Part shown: one piece after another, positions 11,720 through 25,004 of the stretch | Layout: each line of letters starts with the position of its first letter | How positions within the stretch are numbered: position 1 is the stretch's first letter | DNA from: Cercis canadensis | Taxonomy: Eukaryota; Streptophyta; Magnoliopsida; Fabales; Fabaceae | DNA length: 64,000 bases | Assembly: GCA_003255065.1 (NCBI GenBank) | Contig: QAOA01000112.1 | Span: forward strand, 1,346,522-1,410,521 | Direction of reading: 5' to 3' | Program-made: the position numbers and the translations under genes | Notes under the pieces: model-generated | Told to the model about the DNA's origin: nothing | What the model saw: only the letters and a program-made list of their open reading frames with translations | The model's database searches: none

Positions 11720-12721
11720 ATGGAGTCAAATGAAGAGAGGACCGAGAAAGTCATATATCACGAAAGAGAATCAGAAGAGAGCCTAGGAACTACGCTGGAG
11801 GCTAAAATAGCAGAACTGACCAAGACAAAGAAAGAACTCAATAGGGCTAAAGAGAGTGCCATGCAGTCATGGCTTGACTCTAAGCCTCTCATTGATGAAC
11901 TAGAGAGGCAGAAATTCAACCTTGCTTGTGCTAAAAACAGCTCAAATACGTTTGGCACTGTCATTGCCGAGTCGGAATCCCAGCTGGAGACAAATGAAAA
12001 GTGCATCGAATTCAAAAGGAAAGAAGAACTCAAGGCACAAACGATGGTTAATGAACTAAATCTTATTTTGGATGAAACACGTAATTACATGGAAAGACTG
12101 AAGCAGGATATGCGGAAAGAAAGGCAAGCAGGATCGAAACTAAGACAAATCCAGCAACTAAGGAGGCAGACACTTAAAACATTACAGCTCACACTTCAAG
12201 CCACACTAATTGAGACAGATGCTTTGGAGGAATCTGCTGTCAAAGCTCTTCATCAGATCAGCCATTCAGAAACGCACACTGCAACGGTCCAACTCACTCA
12301 TGAAGACTATTATGCTTTAACAAGAAGAGCTAGAAGAAAATTTTCACAGGCGGATCACCGCATTTCTGTCATTGCTGAGCAAAAGCTTGCGGCTGAATCT
12401 ACACGGGATTTAGCATTGTCAAGATTGAACAAGTTTTACTCCAGCACATCATGGAGAATGATCGAAAGAAATAGACTAGAGCAAAGGTACAGAGAACAGG
12501 TTGTGGAAAAACAAGATTCGAGCGTAAGAAGGGAAATGCCAGCCAACATAGGTAATGCTTCCCCTAAAGGCCATGCGAAATTAGCAGCTAGCTATGAAGA
12601 GGGAACACCACAACAGTACAGAAGATCAAGAAGTAATGTTAAAAGTACGACGAAAAAGGCATCAACTTTGCATCAAACGCAAAGATGTCTTGGACAGAAG
12701 ATAAAAAAACTGTTTGGATGA
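11720..12721 (+). CDS. WEB-family (DUF827) coiled-coil protein, single exon
   Basis: A 333-residue protein, almost entirely charged alpha-helical coiled coil, rich in Glu, Lys, Arg, Gln and Leu. The start is the ATG at 11720 (MESNEERTEKV); the open frame extends upstream only through non-ATG codons. The region around residues 190-250 (THEDYYALTRRARR, then a long stretch with AAESTRDLALSRLNKFYSS) resembles the conserved C-terminal part of WEB proteins. That family includes WEB1, PMI2 and PMI15, which support light-driven chloroplast movement by controlling actin. It is shorter than WEB1 or PMI2, and the C-terminus (KKLFG) is basic. It lies head-to-head with the phosphoglycerate-mutase-like gene (about 1.3 kb apart) and tail-to-tail with CYP40 (529 bp apart). 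Family assignment is by resemblance; the role here is inferred. Confidence 0.75.
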   Translation: MESNEERTEKVIYHERESEESLGTTLEAKIAELTKTKKELNRAKESAMQSWLDSKPLIDELERQKFNLACAKNSSNTFGTVIAESESQLETNEKCIEFKRKEELKAQTMVNELNLILDETRNYMERLKQDMRKERQAGSKLRQIQQLRRQTLKTLQLTLQATLIETDALEESAVKALHQISHSETHTATVQLTHEDYYALTRRARRKFSQADHRISVIAEQKLAAESTRDLALSRLNKFYSSTSWRMIERNRLEQRYREQVVEKQDSSVRREMPANIGNASPKGHAKLAASYEEGTPQQYRRSRSNVKSTTKKASTLHQTQRCLGQKIKKLFG

Positions 12722-13249
12722 TTTTAGATGAATGTATAAAGCAGCAATCGAGTTACACATATCGAAATACTATGTTTTATTTTAACAAAACAGTGAAGAT
12801 CTAAGAACAAAATTAATTACAGTTGGAACTTCGCCAATTGTTGCCTTGAGATTAACATGCTGTCAGAAACACCTGAAATTATTTTTTTTAAAAAAAAAAT
12901 CCATCTGAGGGAAAACAACGAACACCAGTGCATAAAAGGTGAAAATTTCCATTCTGAGATATGTATTAATTTGCTTATTTCATCCCTCAAAAGTCACTGC
13001 TTGATGGATGTTTGTTAGATACCAAAAAGAATTTCATAAAAGCCAAAAAGGTATACATGATAAAGAGCTATATCATATGGCATGATCTAGAAAGCAAAAA
13101 TAGAAGTACATGCACTATACCTGATGTTCTAGTAGACTATATAACCTGCAAACAGAAATTAGAAATTGCTAACTATGTAATCTGATTTGCTCCCATATAT
13201 AAGTGATCATCAAGACAAAACAGCAGCATGTACCGCAACTCCCAAGGCT

Positions 13250-16200
13250 CTAGTTGAACATTCTAGAATAAGCTTTTTTCTCCTGATCATGTCTATCAGC
13301 AATCTGTAACCAAAATGTACATCAAAACTATGCCATCAAAATATAATTGAAATAAACAAACAACAATTTGAAGATGACAGACCTTCTTCCTTGCAGTGGC
13401 AAGCTCTTTCTTTATTCCTCCTGGATGACAGAACACAGGGTGTTTGGTCAGCTTTACCAGAAACAAAATAATAGTGGTTCACTTTGTAATACCAATACTC
13501 CATTAAATATTCAAGAGTTATGGTATGATGACAATTTTTAGGACCAACATATAAATGTTTACTTTTGTTTCACATTTTAATCCACCTTGGAAGGTCCAAC
13601 TCTTTTAGGGAGAATCACTAATTCTATGCACGCTGGGTTGAAATATTATCAATTTCCTCTTCAAGATCTTTCAGATTCAAGGGCAAAAATATAAAAGATT
13701 TAAAGCTTTGGTTTGTCAAACTAGACATATTTTAGGGACCTCAAAAGAGGCATCAAGGACTAATTATGGAACGAAGGGAATACCTTAATAGCCAGAATGA
13801 AAACTGTGCTATCTCTTGTTTCAGCTTTATGAATTATGACTTACCATAAATGTAGTGTCCTCAACCACGGCAAGCCAAAAGTATAGTCCTAATTTAAGAA
13901 AAAACCTCCTAATATTGGACTAGAATAATAATTCAGCAACTTCACTCCCCAATAACACGCTGAATAAACTGGGAAAAGCAATTTCTACAAAGCCTCCACA
14001 AGTAGACACCAGAAGGGAAAGAAAATAAAAGGAATTCAAACAGCCACTTACCATCATTTGGCTCCAGTTCTAATGCTTTCTTGAAGTTTTCAAGAGCAGC
14101 ATCTAGGTCATTGAGTGCCATATATGCCTGATTACACAGCATAAAAAACACCAATAAAATATTACTGGACATAATACATGAATCTGGTTCAATTTGCAAA
14201 GTAAAGTCCAGGAAGGATAAATTTCATCAAGATTTGGTAGTGAAAGGCCTTGAATTTTTTACTTTGGCACAGGGATGGTGGAAGGTACCACGGGTCTAAA
14301 ACCTCTGGCAAAGACAGGGCACATGACCAATTGAAAGATATACAATATAGAGTGACAAGAGATACTATAATAAAAATGAAATGACAGAATAAAATAGTTC
14401 ACATCTGGATCACACAATTTACTAGCCAGTATCAAGCACATTCATCAACATTATACTTTTGTCATTGGAAGATGTGAACCTGGCCTTTGCGGAATAGAGC
14501 TTTCACGTTATCTCCATCATGCATTGCAAAGTCTGAATCCAATAATGCTCCTTTTACGTCGCCTACTTTCAATTTACAAGCCTGAAAATTTTAACCACAG
14601 GACATGGGTATTAGCTAAATTGAAAGAATTGAAGATAACCAGACAACCTCAGAATATAATAATATTGACAAGAATGAACTGTAAAACTTGTGTATTGATT
14701 CCAGCAGACCTAGTCTCATAGTGCAAATAATTTATATGGTCTATTACAATGGTACTCCTTTAATGTGCCTAAGAGAGTATGTTGTTGTGGACAATGTATG
14801 CATGCTTAAAATGATGATTCTGAAGGCAGGTGATCATTATGGAGATTAAACAGATCAAAGACAAGAAAGCGTGGACACCATCAAAAGTGGTACTCTGATG
14901 AGCCAGGTTATGTGCAATTGTCCTTTTCCTTTTTCTGTCAAAAAGAACAAAGATATCCACTGTGTTGTCTGTGAGGCTATTTAAGTTTCAATCACACTGA
15001 AATGACGTTCAACTTAGCAAGCAATAAGCAATATTCAGTGTCTATCACTTCTTACTTTAGATATATTTCAGAATATTTTCTGAAAATTAAAATATACAGA
15101 GCATCTGATCTTAATATATAATAATTGATGGCAGAAATCTTATCTAGACATATAAATAGATGACATCATACTTACAGAACTGTTTGTGAAAATTTGAGAT
15201 TTTGTCTTCCTTAAAGCAGTACTCTTCTCTGTACAGGTCAGAAAAATAAATTTGTGAGATATTAAAGAAGCAAAGTAGCAAAATGACAACACATAAAACT
15301 AGAAAGCACGAGTCAGTATAAGAACAACAAACTATCCGGTTGACCTTCATCAATGTCATCCTTCTCCCAGCATACATCCAAATAGCGCAAGGCTTTACGA
15401 TACTTTCGGAGAGCCATCTTGTAGTCTTGCTTCTGTATGTTGAAATAATAGGACAACATTTACTGATTAGAAGAAAGACAACCAGTGAGCTTTCTCATTC
15501 CTCCCCAAACGGGAGAATGAAATTAAGATTTAAGGCTTTACTTGCAAGGAACAGATCATACGGATAAATAGAGGGACAAAACAGTATAACACTGATGAAT
15601 ATCATGAAAAATAAACAGTCCTTCTCAAAAGAAGAAAAAAAGGTGTTATTATCATGTAAAATCAAATGTCTAAACCATTCACCTTATACTGCTCATTTCC
15701 AAGACTTTTGATAGAGTCTACAGCCTTTATCCACCAAGAAATTTCTTCTGGCTTCACATCTAGGTCAGCTGGCCAATCAGGATAAGTATCACTATCTTTA
15801 AAAAAGTTACAGATTCCATCATCATCCCCTTCAGCAATTTCTCCGCAATTAACAATAATAACATCTTGGGTGGGACAATCACCTTCACCAGTAGTAACAT
15901 GTTCAATAGAACGAACAAGACCCATTCCTTTGATTACCTTCCCAAATACTACATGCTTTCCATCTAAATGAGGAGTTCGAGTAGTAGTAATGAAAAACGG
16001 AGATCCATTGGTGTTGGGACCTGCATTAGCCATCGATAGCATTCCTTTTCTTTCATGTTTCAACTCAAAGTTTTCATCCTCAAACTTCAAGCCATAAATG
16101 GATTCTCCTCCAGTGCCATTCCCAGCTGAGATATCACCACCTTGTATCATGAAACCTTTGATAATGCGATGAAAACAGACCCCCTACAATGAATATTCAG

Positions 16201-16562
16201 CGACTTTCTGTAAGAATCGAGTATTATATTCGCATAGAAATTTGTAACTAGGGTTAAATAAAAATCCTTTTTCGACCCCAGAGCGCATTCAAGCAAATGA
16301 GGAGCTAGAATGGTAGATGAGAATAACACACAAAAGAGAAGCACAAAGGGAGACACAAGTAGAAAAAGATGAGAGAGAGAGATAAAAGGACCTTGTAATG
16401 CAGGGGAGCCCCAGTATTAGGAGCGATGCCTTTCTCACCAGTACAAAGAGCTCTGAAATTCTCGGCAGTTTTGGGTACGATATCCTTGTACAGCTCCACC
16501 ACAATCCTTCCCTCTAACTCTCCCCCAATACTTATGTCCAGAAAGCATCTTGGATTCACCAT
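13250..16562 (-). CDS. CYP40: cyclophilin 40 (peptidyl-prolyl cis-trans isomerase with TPR repeats)
   Basis: HSP90 co-chaperone of the cyclophilin-40 type. In Arabidopsis (SQUINT) it assists AGO1 loading and miRNA-dependent phase change. Eight coding exons: 16392-16562, 15683-16183, 15345-15432, 15176-15228, 14480-14581, 14052-14127, 13383-13420, 13250-13303 (1083 nt, 360 aa, as in the family). Residues 1-180 are the cyclophilin domain ([31 protein letters not shown]). At the classical cyclosporin-binding Trp site it has His ([12 protein letters not shown]), as is typical for CYP40. Residues about 210-340 are three TPR helix pairs, including [33 protein letters not shown] and ALELEPNDG, for binding the HSP90 tail. 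The protein ends SRMFN. The ATG at 16562 has no upstream in-frame competitor of family type. Confidence 0.95.
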
Positions 16563-16621
16563 ATTTCTTCCTTGCTTTCCTCTTCCTCTTCTTTCACTTC
16601 CAGAATCACAAACACTTCGCA

Positions 16622-16630
16622 AAACCCTAA
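16622..16630 (+). promoter_or_regulatory. telo-box in the CYP40 leader or promoter
   Basis: AAACCCTAA lies about 60 bp upstream of the CYP40 start codon. Telo-boxes are common near the start of plant genes for translation and protein-folding functions, where they are bound by Myb/Pur-type factors. The motif is short and the regulatory role is inferred. Confidence 0.4.
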
Positions 16631-16914
16631 TCCCGCTTTTCAATTTGAATTTATTTCTTTACGTGCCGCGACAAAAAGTTCTACGGTTAGCTGCCACGCA
16701 TCCTAATCGCGGATCCCGCCTTTTTTTTTTTTTCTTTATTCTTTTTGTCTATCTTATTATCCTTAATCTTATTTAATAAATTAAACTATATATATATATA
16801 TACTACTTTATAGTAATATAAATAATTTATCGTGCTGCAAAAATATATCTTCTGAATTAATTAAAATAACTAGGTTATAAAAAAAATTCTTACCATTAAT
16901 GTAATCTTTAAAGT

Positions 16915-16985
16915 TAATTGATATTTGATCATTATTTTTGACAAAATAGGTTTACCAATTTTGAAATAATGATCAATATTTAACT
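16915..16985. repeat. imperfect 70-bp inverted repeat
   Basis: The stretch gatatttgatcattattttt is mirrored by aaataatgatcaatatt about 20 bp downstream, giving an imperfect hairpin. It may be a small MITE remnant upstream of CYP40. I see no clear target duplication. Confidence 0.35.
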
Positions 16986-17255
16986 AATTTAATTAAAAAT
17001 AAAAATAATTTTTTATTGTAAATTTGATCAGTTAGTGAGATGTAGGAGGGAGTAAATTTGTATAGGTGTTACTTAATTGAAAGTTTGAAATCACCTAGTA
17101 AAGACTAAATATGAAATGAGGACCTCATAAATTTTAGAGAGTCTCACAAAGACAAAATATTATTCTAGACATAGCTTCACTTGAAATCAGATAAAAGTCT
17201 GTAATTTGTTTTACAAATACAGATTTATAGAACATGTAGATGGTTAGCTAGGTTG

Positions 17256-21065
<3,810 letters not shown>

Positions 21066-21296
21066 TCAGCAGAAGTTACAGCACAAGTAATCAAAGCAGC
21101 TCTCCGTGCAGTTGTACCAGCAAGAACAACTGCATCCCAGAAAAATTAGGGAACTTGATCTTATAAAGATACATAGCAAGAAAAAGGGAGAGAAAGAAAA
21201 TTACCACTCATTGATGACCTTGTCCTGTGGATCTTCCCCAGCTTGGTAGCTGCTCTTGCTGGAAATTTCGAAGGATTGTGCTGGAGGAGGTTCCAT
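21066..21296 (-). CDS. 51-residue Cys-rich protein, two exons (CYSTM-like?)
   Basis: Exons 21205-21296 and 21066-21129 are separated by a 75-bp GT-AG intron and join in phase to a 51-aa reading frame. The N-terminal 30 residues are polar (MEPPPAQSFEISSKSSYQAG). The last 21 residues carry all eight Cys (starting CCSCWYNCTESC and ending LCCNFC at the stop) with aromatic residues between. A short polar N-terminus followed by a terminal Cys-rich amphipathic segment resembles the plant CYSTM/PCM group, small stress-related membrane-associated proteins. The spacing is not a clean match, so the assignment is tentative. The gene lies 456 bp from the left end of the Pack-MULE. Exon 2 is also open in another frame, but only the Cys frame agrees with the acceptor. 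Confidence 0.6.
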
Positions 21297-21751
21297 GATT
21301 CTTTCAGCCTCTTTCTCTCGCTCTCTAGAGGATTTGTGAAGTGAGTCACTGAAAGCGAAAGCTAGGAATGAATAGGATTAGGAATGCACGTGAATGCACT
21401 TTTCTACTAGGGGCGGCTATAGAACTAGTGAAAGTGAACAAAATGCGATTCTATCATTCTGATGACTAAAAGGATGAATCCTTTTTGTGATTACAAAGCC
21501 ATAATAAATCACTTTATTTTTCACACAAAAGTAAAACAAGAATACGATATTTAGTGTTTTTTTTAATTGGAGCAAATTAATTGTTGTACTATTTAGGAAG
21601 AAAGATTCTTATATCGTTATGACTTCGATTTGACCAAATCATGATTCCATAATCAGCAGAACAAGAGGCAGAAAAACAGGGGAAACAGACAGACAGACAG
21701 ACAGTCATAAGCCATAATCGTTGATTATCTTTATTGTTAAATGCATTTGTC

Positions 21752-22150
21752 GGATCAAAGACTTTAAAAATGTAAATTTTAATATTATTTTCATGAATAC
21801 AGCAGTTTTGAAATAATTTTTATAGATACGATAATTTTTAATTTTTTATTATTCTTTTTTAGCAAACGAAGAAGGAGGGAAGGAGTGGGCCCCTCCACAA
21901 TTACCAAGAGAGTGTCGCAATATAAAAATTTGTGGCACTCTGCTTGTGTCGACGTATGAAATTGTGGCACTTTCTTTCTTTTTCATTCCTCCACACACTA
22001 CCTCTCTTCCCTCACGCAATATCTCCCCTCCCACTTAGTTCTCTTCTTCAACCTCTTCGTCTTCCTCTTCTTTCTCCTCACACAGAAGAACTCTTCAACT
22101 TCTTTCTTTTAATAGAGAAAATATTTCTCAAAACAGGACACCCACTACTA
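21752..22150 (+). repeat. left terminal inverted repeat of the Pack-MULE
   Basis: About 399 bp, matching the reverse complement of 23460-23905. Shared landmarks are atcaaagactt, cagttttgaaataatttt, agagagtgtcgcaatata, cactctgcttgtg, ctcccctccca and cacccactacta. Short internal repeats (gtggcactct) lie inside. Indels between the two arms suggest independent decay or an older source copy. Confidence 0.87.
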
Positions 22151-22682
22151 TCTTCCATTGGAGAAAGATTCACATACATGAACATGGAAGACACGTTGAA
22201 TCATCTACATCCATCTTCATTTTCAGTTACCCCATTATCTACACCTACTATCATTCTTGTAGACTCTTTTGCAATTTACTTTATGGATTTAGCATAAAAA
22301 TCATACATATTATGTAAACAAATTTAGAAGACATTATCTACAATAATCAAATAGTCATGTGTAATTGGACTTTGTTGTGGAGAACTATAGAAGATAGGCC
22401 TGAAAATGCTTCTACAGGGTACTGGGGGAAAGAGTATGGCTTTCTGTAATGCTTAGACAATGGAATTACTACTTCTATTTTTCTTTCCTGATGAATTTCT
22501 TTTTTAGATTCCAATGGCTTGTCTCAAACTATCTTATGCTGGGAAGACACCTACTAACTTTCATTGCATATGATTCCTTAATCTGTTTCTACTCTTAACT
22601 TCTTTTGACATTCTTCTTAAATTTTTTCCCAACTTGGTAATGCTAATCTTGCAATATGCATTTTTGCTATACACATAAACAG

Positions 22683-23098
22683 TGCAGCTGTATTCCACAA
22701 TGCAAGTACACGATTTTGTGATGAAGCACGCTTTGGGCTTGGTGCAGAGGTAATACATCCTTCCAGAAAGCCTATTGTTGTCGTTAACAGTATGCTAGTT
22801 TTACTTTCTCTATCTGCTGTTGCTCTACAATGGTTTAACAGGGTGGAATAAGTACAAGCCGAATTCTTGCCCGAGGCCCTGTTGGAGTTGAGGGGTTGTT
22901 AACAAGATGGTATTGGATTCTGCAAAATGTTTCTCGTTAACTTCATACAATGTATTTTTGTTTGGTATTATGCTTAAATGAATCTAGATTCTAAATTGGG
23001 CAATATGATGTAGGATATTGAGAGGGAGTGGGCAAGTGGTAGATGGTGATCGAGGCATTACTTACACTCACAAGGAGCTGCCACTACAGGCAAAATAA
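22683..23098 (+). pseudogene. P5CS (fragment): captured 3' exons of delta-1-pyrroline-5-carboxylate synthase
   Basis: Three exons, 22683-22749, 22842-22909 and 23014-23098, keep GT-AG introns and an uninterrupted frame to a TAA stop. They read AAVFHNASTRFCDEARFGLG, then GGISTSRILARGPVGVEGLL, then ILRGSGQVVDGDRGITYTHK and a short tail. These are the C-terminal segments of the glutamyl-phosphate reductase half of P5CS, the rate-limiting enzyme of proline synthesis. Relative to the family consensus as I remember it, one Val is Gly after exon 1 and one Thr of the Thr-Thr-Arg-Trp motif is missing. All upstream exons (glutamate kinase domain and most of the reductase) are absent, so no enzyme can be made. 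Retained introns show capture from genomic DNA rather than mRNA. Confidence 0.85.
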
Positions 23099-23459
23099 TG
23101 ATGCTATGGATTATTACTTCAAGCTACTATGGATGATGATAGCTTCTCACCTCATCACACCAGCAGTTTTTTTCTGTTCTGTTTTAATATACAGAAGCTG
23201 TTGTGATGCTGGCATTGTATAATTACTAAAGTTTACCCCTTTCCATTTTTTTTTTCTTACCTGGAGCATGCTCAAGGGGAGAAAATAATCCTAGGATCTT
23301 ATCGTTTAACTTAGCACTTTATTGTTCTTTTATATAAAGTACTGCCCTAGATTGTAAAACAGTGATGCAATAGCAAATGGAAATATAATGACACGGTTAT
23401 CTGAAACAGTATATGCTATGAAGTTGGATACTTAATTTGATTTGGAACGCCCACTTTAT

Positions 23460-23905
23460 TAGTAGTGGGTGTTCGGTTTTGAGAAATGTTTTATCTATTA
23501 AAAGAAAGAATTAAGTTGAAGAGTTCTTATGCGGGAGGAGAAAGAAGAAGAGAACTAAATGGGAGGGGAGATGTTGCAGGAGGGAATAGGGAAAAAGCAT
23601 GCAGAGAGATAGCGTGTGGGAGTAGGGAAAGCCAAAACGTGGCAGGGGAGAGAGAAAAGGCTTGGGAGAGGCAATTTCACCTCGAGAGTGCCGCAATTTC
23701 ATACGTGAGCACAAGCAGAGTGTCGCAAATTCCTATATTGCGATACTCTCTTGGCAATTGCAGGGTGGCCCACTGCTTCCCTCTTTTTTCGTTTGTTAGA
23801 AAAATAAAAATCAAAAAACTATCGTATCTATGAAAATTATTTCAAAACTGTTATTTCTATGAAAATTATTTCAATTGAAATCTACATGTTTTAAGTCTTT
23901 GATTC
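23460..23905 (-). repeat. right terminal inverted repeat of the Pack-MULE
   Basis: About 446 bp, complementary to 21752-22150 with several indels. It ends outward at gtctttgattc, just before the right target duplication gcatttgtc. Confidence 0.87.
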
Positions 23906-23914
23906 GCATTTGTC

Positions 23915-25004
23915 CTCAAGTTTCAACTCAGACATGGTTATTAAATTTCCTACTTAGGCGCTACATCAATTCATTATGATATCAATAATAGTAATACGTT
24001 TTAATTTGTTTCGGTTTATTTGTCATCTTCCCATAAGCTAGTATTAATCTCATCGTATCTTTTTCTCCTATTTTCTGCCCATCGATAGGCTTCATCTACC
24101 GACCGTCTTTTTTTTTTGGCTACCGTCCTTGTCAGGAGTTATCCAATAAAAAGTTCTAAATAATAAAATTTTTAGTTTCTAATTTGGCTAGTTTTCTAAT
24201 AATTACCAGAAAACTAACTACATAACCTAATAATTACTTGAAAGAGTTCGACAATCGCTTTGTTAATTAGCATATTACTATTTTTTACTTACTCTTTGCC
24301 TTGCTCTAGTGCCAATTGGTTAATTGCTTAGGATTAAAACAGAAGAGAGAGGCTTTGAGCAATGCTTAAAGGCCTAAAGGTTTGGATTGAAGTATTGAAC
24401 CCAACAAGATTTTGATTGACCTTACAGTTATACAACGCAAGTGAAGTTAATTATCATTAACGACTGGCACTGCCAAAATAAAGCCACCACATCAGAATCC
24501 CCATGAAAGCGAAAGGTTGAGCGGGATACATTCTAATATCTACATAATATTTGATTCCATCGTAATGTAGATGGAGGTAGATGTACACCTTTTACAAGGT
24601 ATGGTTACAATTACAGAACTCGTGTTACTGCTGAAGCGCTCTAAGTTAGTAAACAGCATACAAAAACTGCTTCTAGATTGTCGTGTCGTGTAGTATAACT
24701 TCCAGACTGAAGAAGCTCTTTTAGCGTCATGGAGATGGAGGCATCGATGATTAACACAGGGGAAAGAACCTACGACAGCAACGGCTGCAAGTCACCTACA
24801 GGAGGAGTGTCCATGGAAACTATATACAATCATGGGCCCGAGTCATTGGCATGATGAATAACAATAGTAATGCTTCCCTCTGCGCCGTCATCTGAAAATT
24901 CCATTCTTCCTATTGCCACTGTTGACACAGCTACAGGCAATTACAGAAGGGAATGGATGATGTGTATTGCAAACCGAGTATGGCGATTGGCGAGGGGAAG
25001 CGCT
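23915..25004. other. interval between the Pack-MULE and the MAPKKK gene
   Basis: AT-rich DNA with no supportable gene. The part from about 24.5 to 25.0 kb is probably the 3' UTR of the MAPKKK5-like gene, which is transcribed leftwards. Confidence 0.5.

Larger units (their letters stand above)
21743..23914 (+). mobile_element. Pack-MULE: non-autonomous Mutator-like element carrying P5CS exons
   Basis: The element spans 21752-23905 (2154 bp). It is flanked by perfect 9-bp direct copies of gcatttgtc (21743-21751 and 23906-23914), the target duplication length of Mutator-like transposons. Its ends are long inverted repeats: 21752-22150 on the left and 23460-23905 on the right. They begin ggatcaaagac against gaatcaaagac and stay alignable inward to cccactacta. 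No transposase frame is present, so movement would need an autonomous MULE elsewhere. Between the repeats sit three exons, with introns, from the 3' end of a P5CS gene, plus unrecognised filler. The perfect target duplication indicates a fairly young insertion. Confidence 0.88.
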
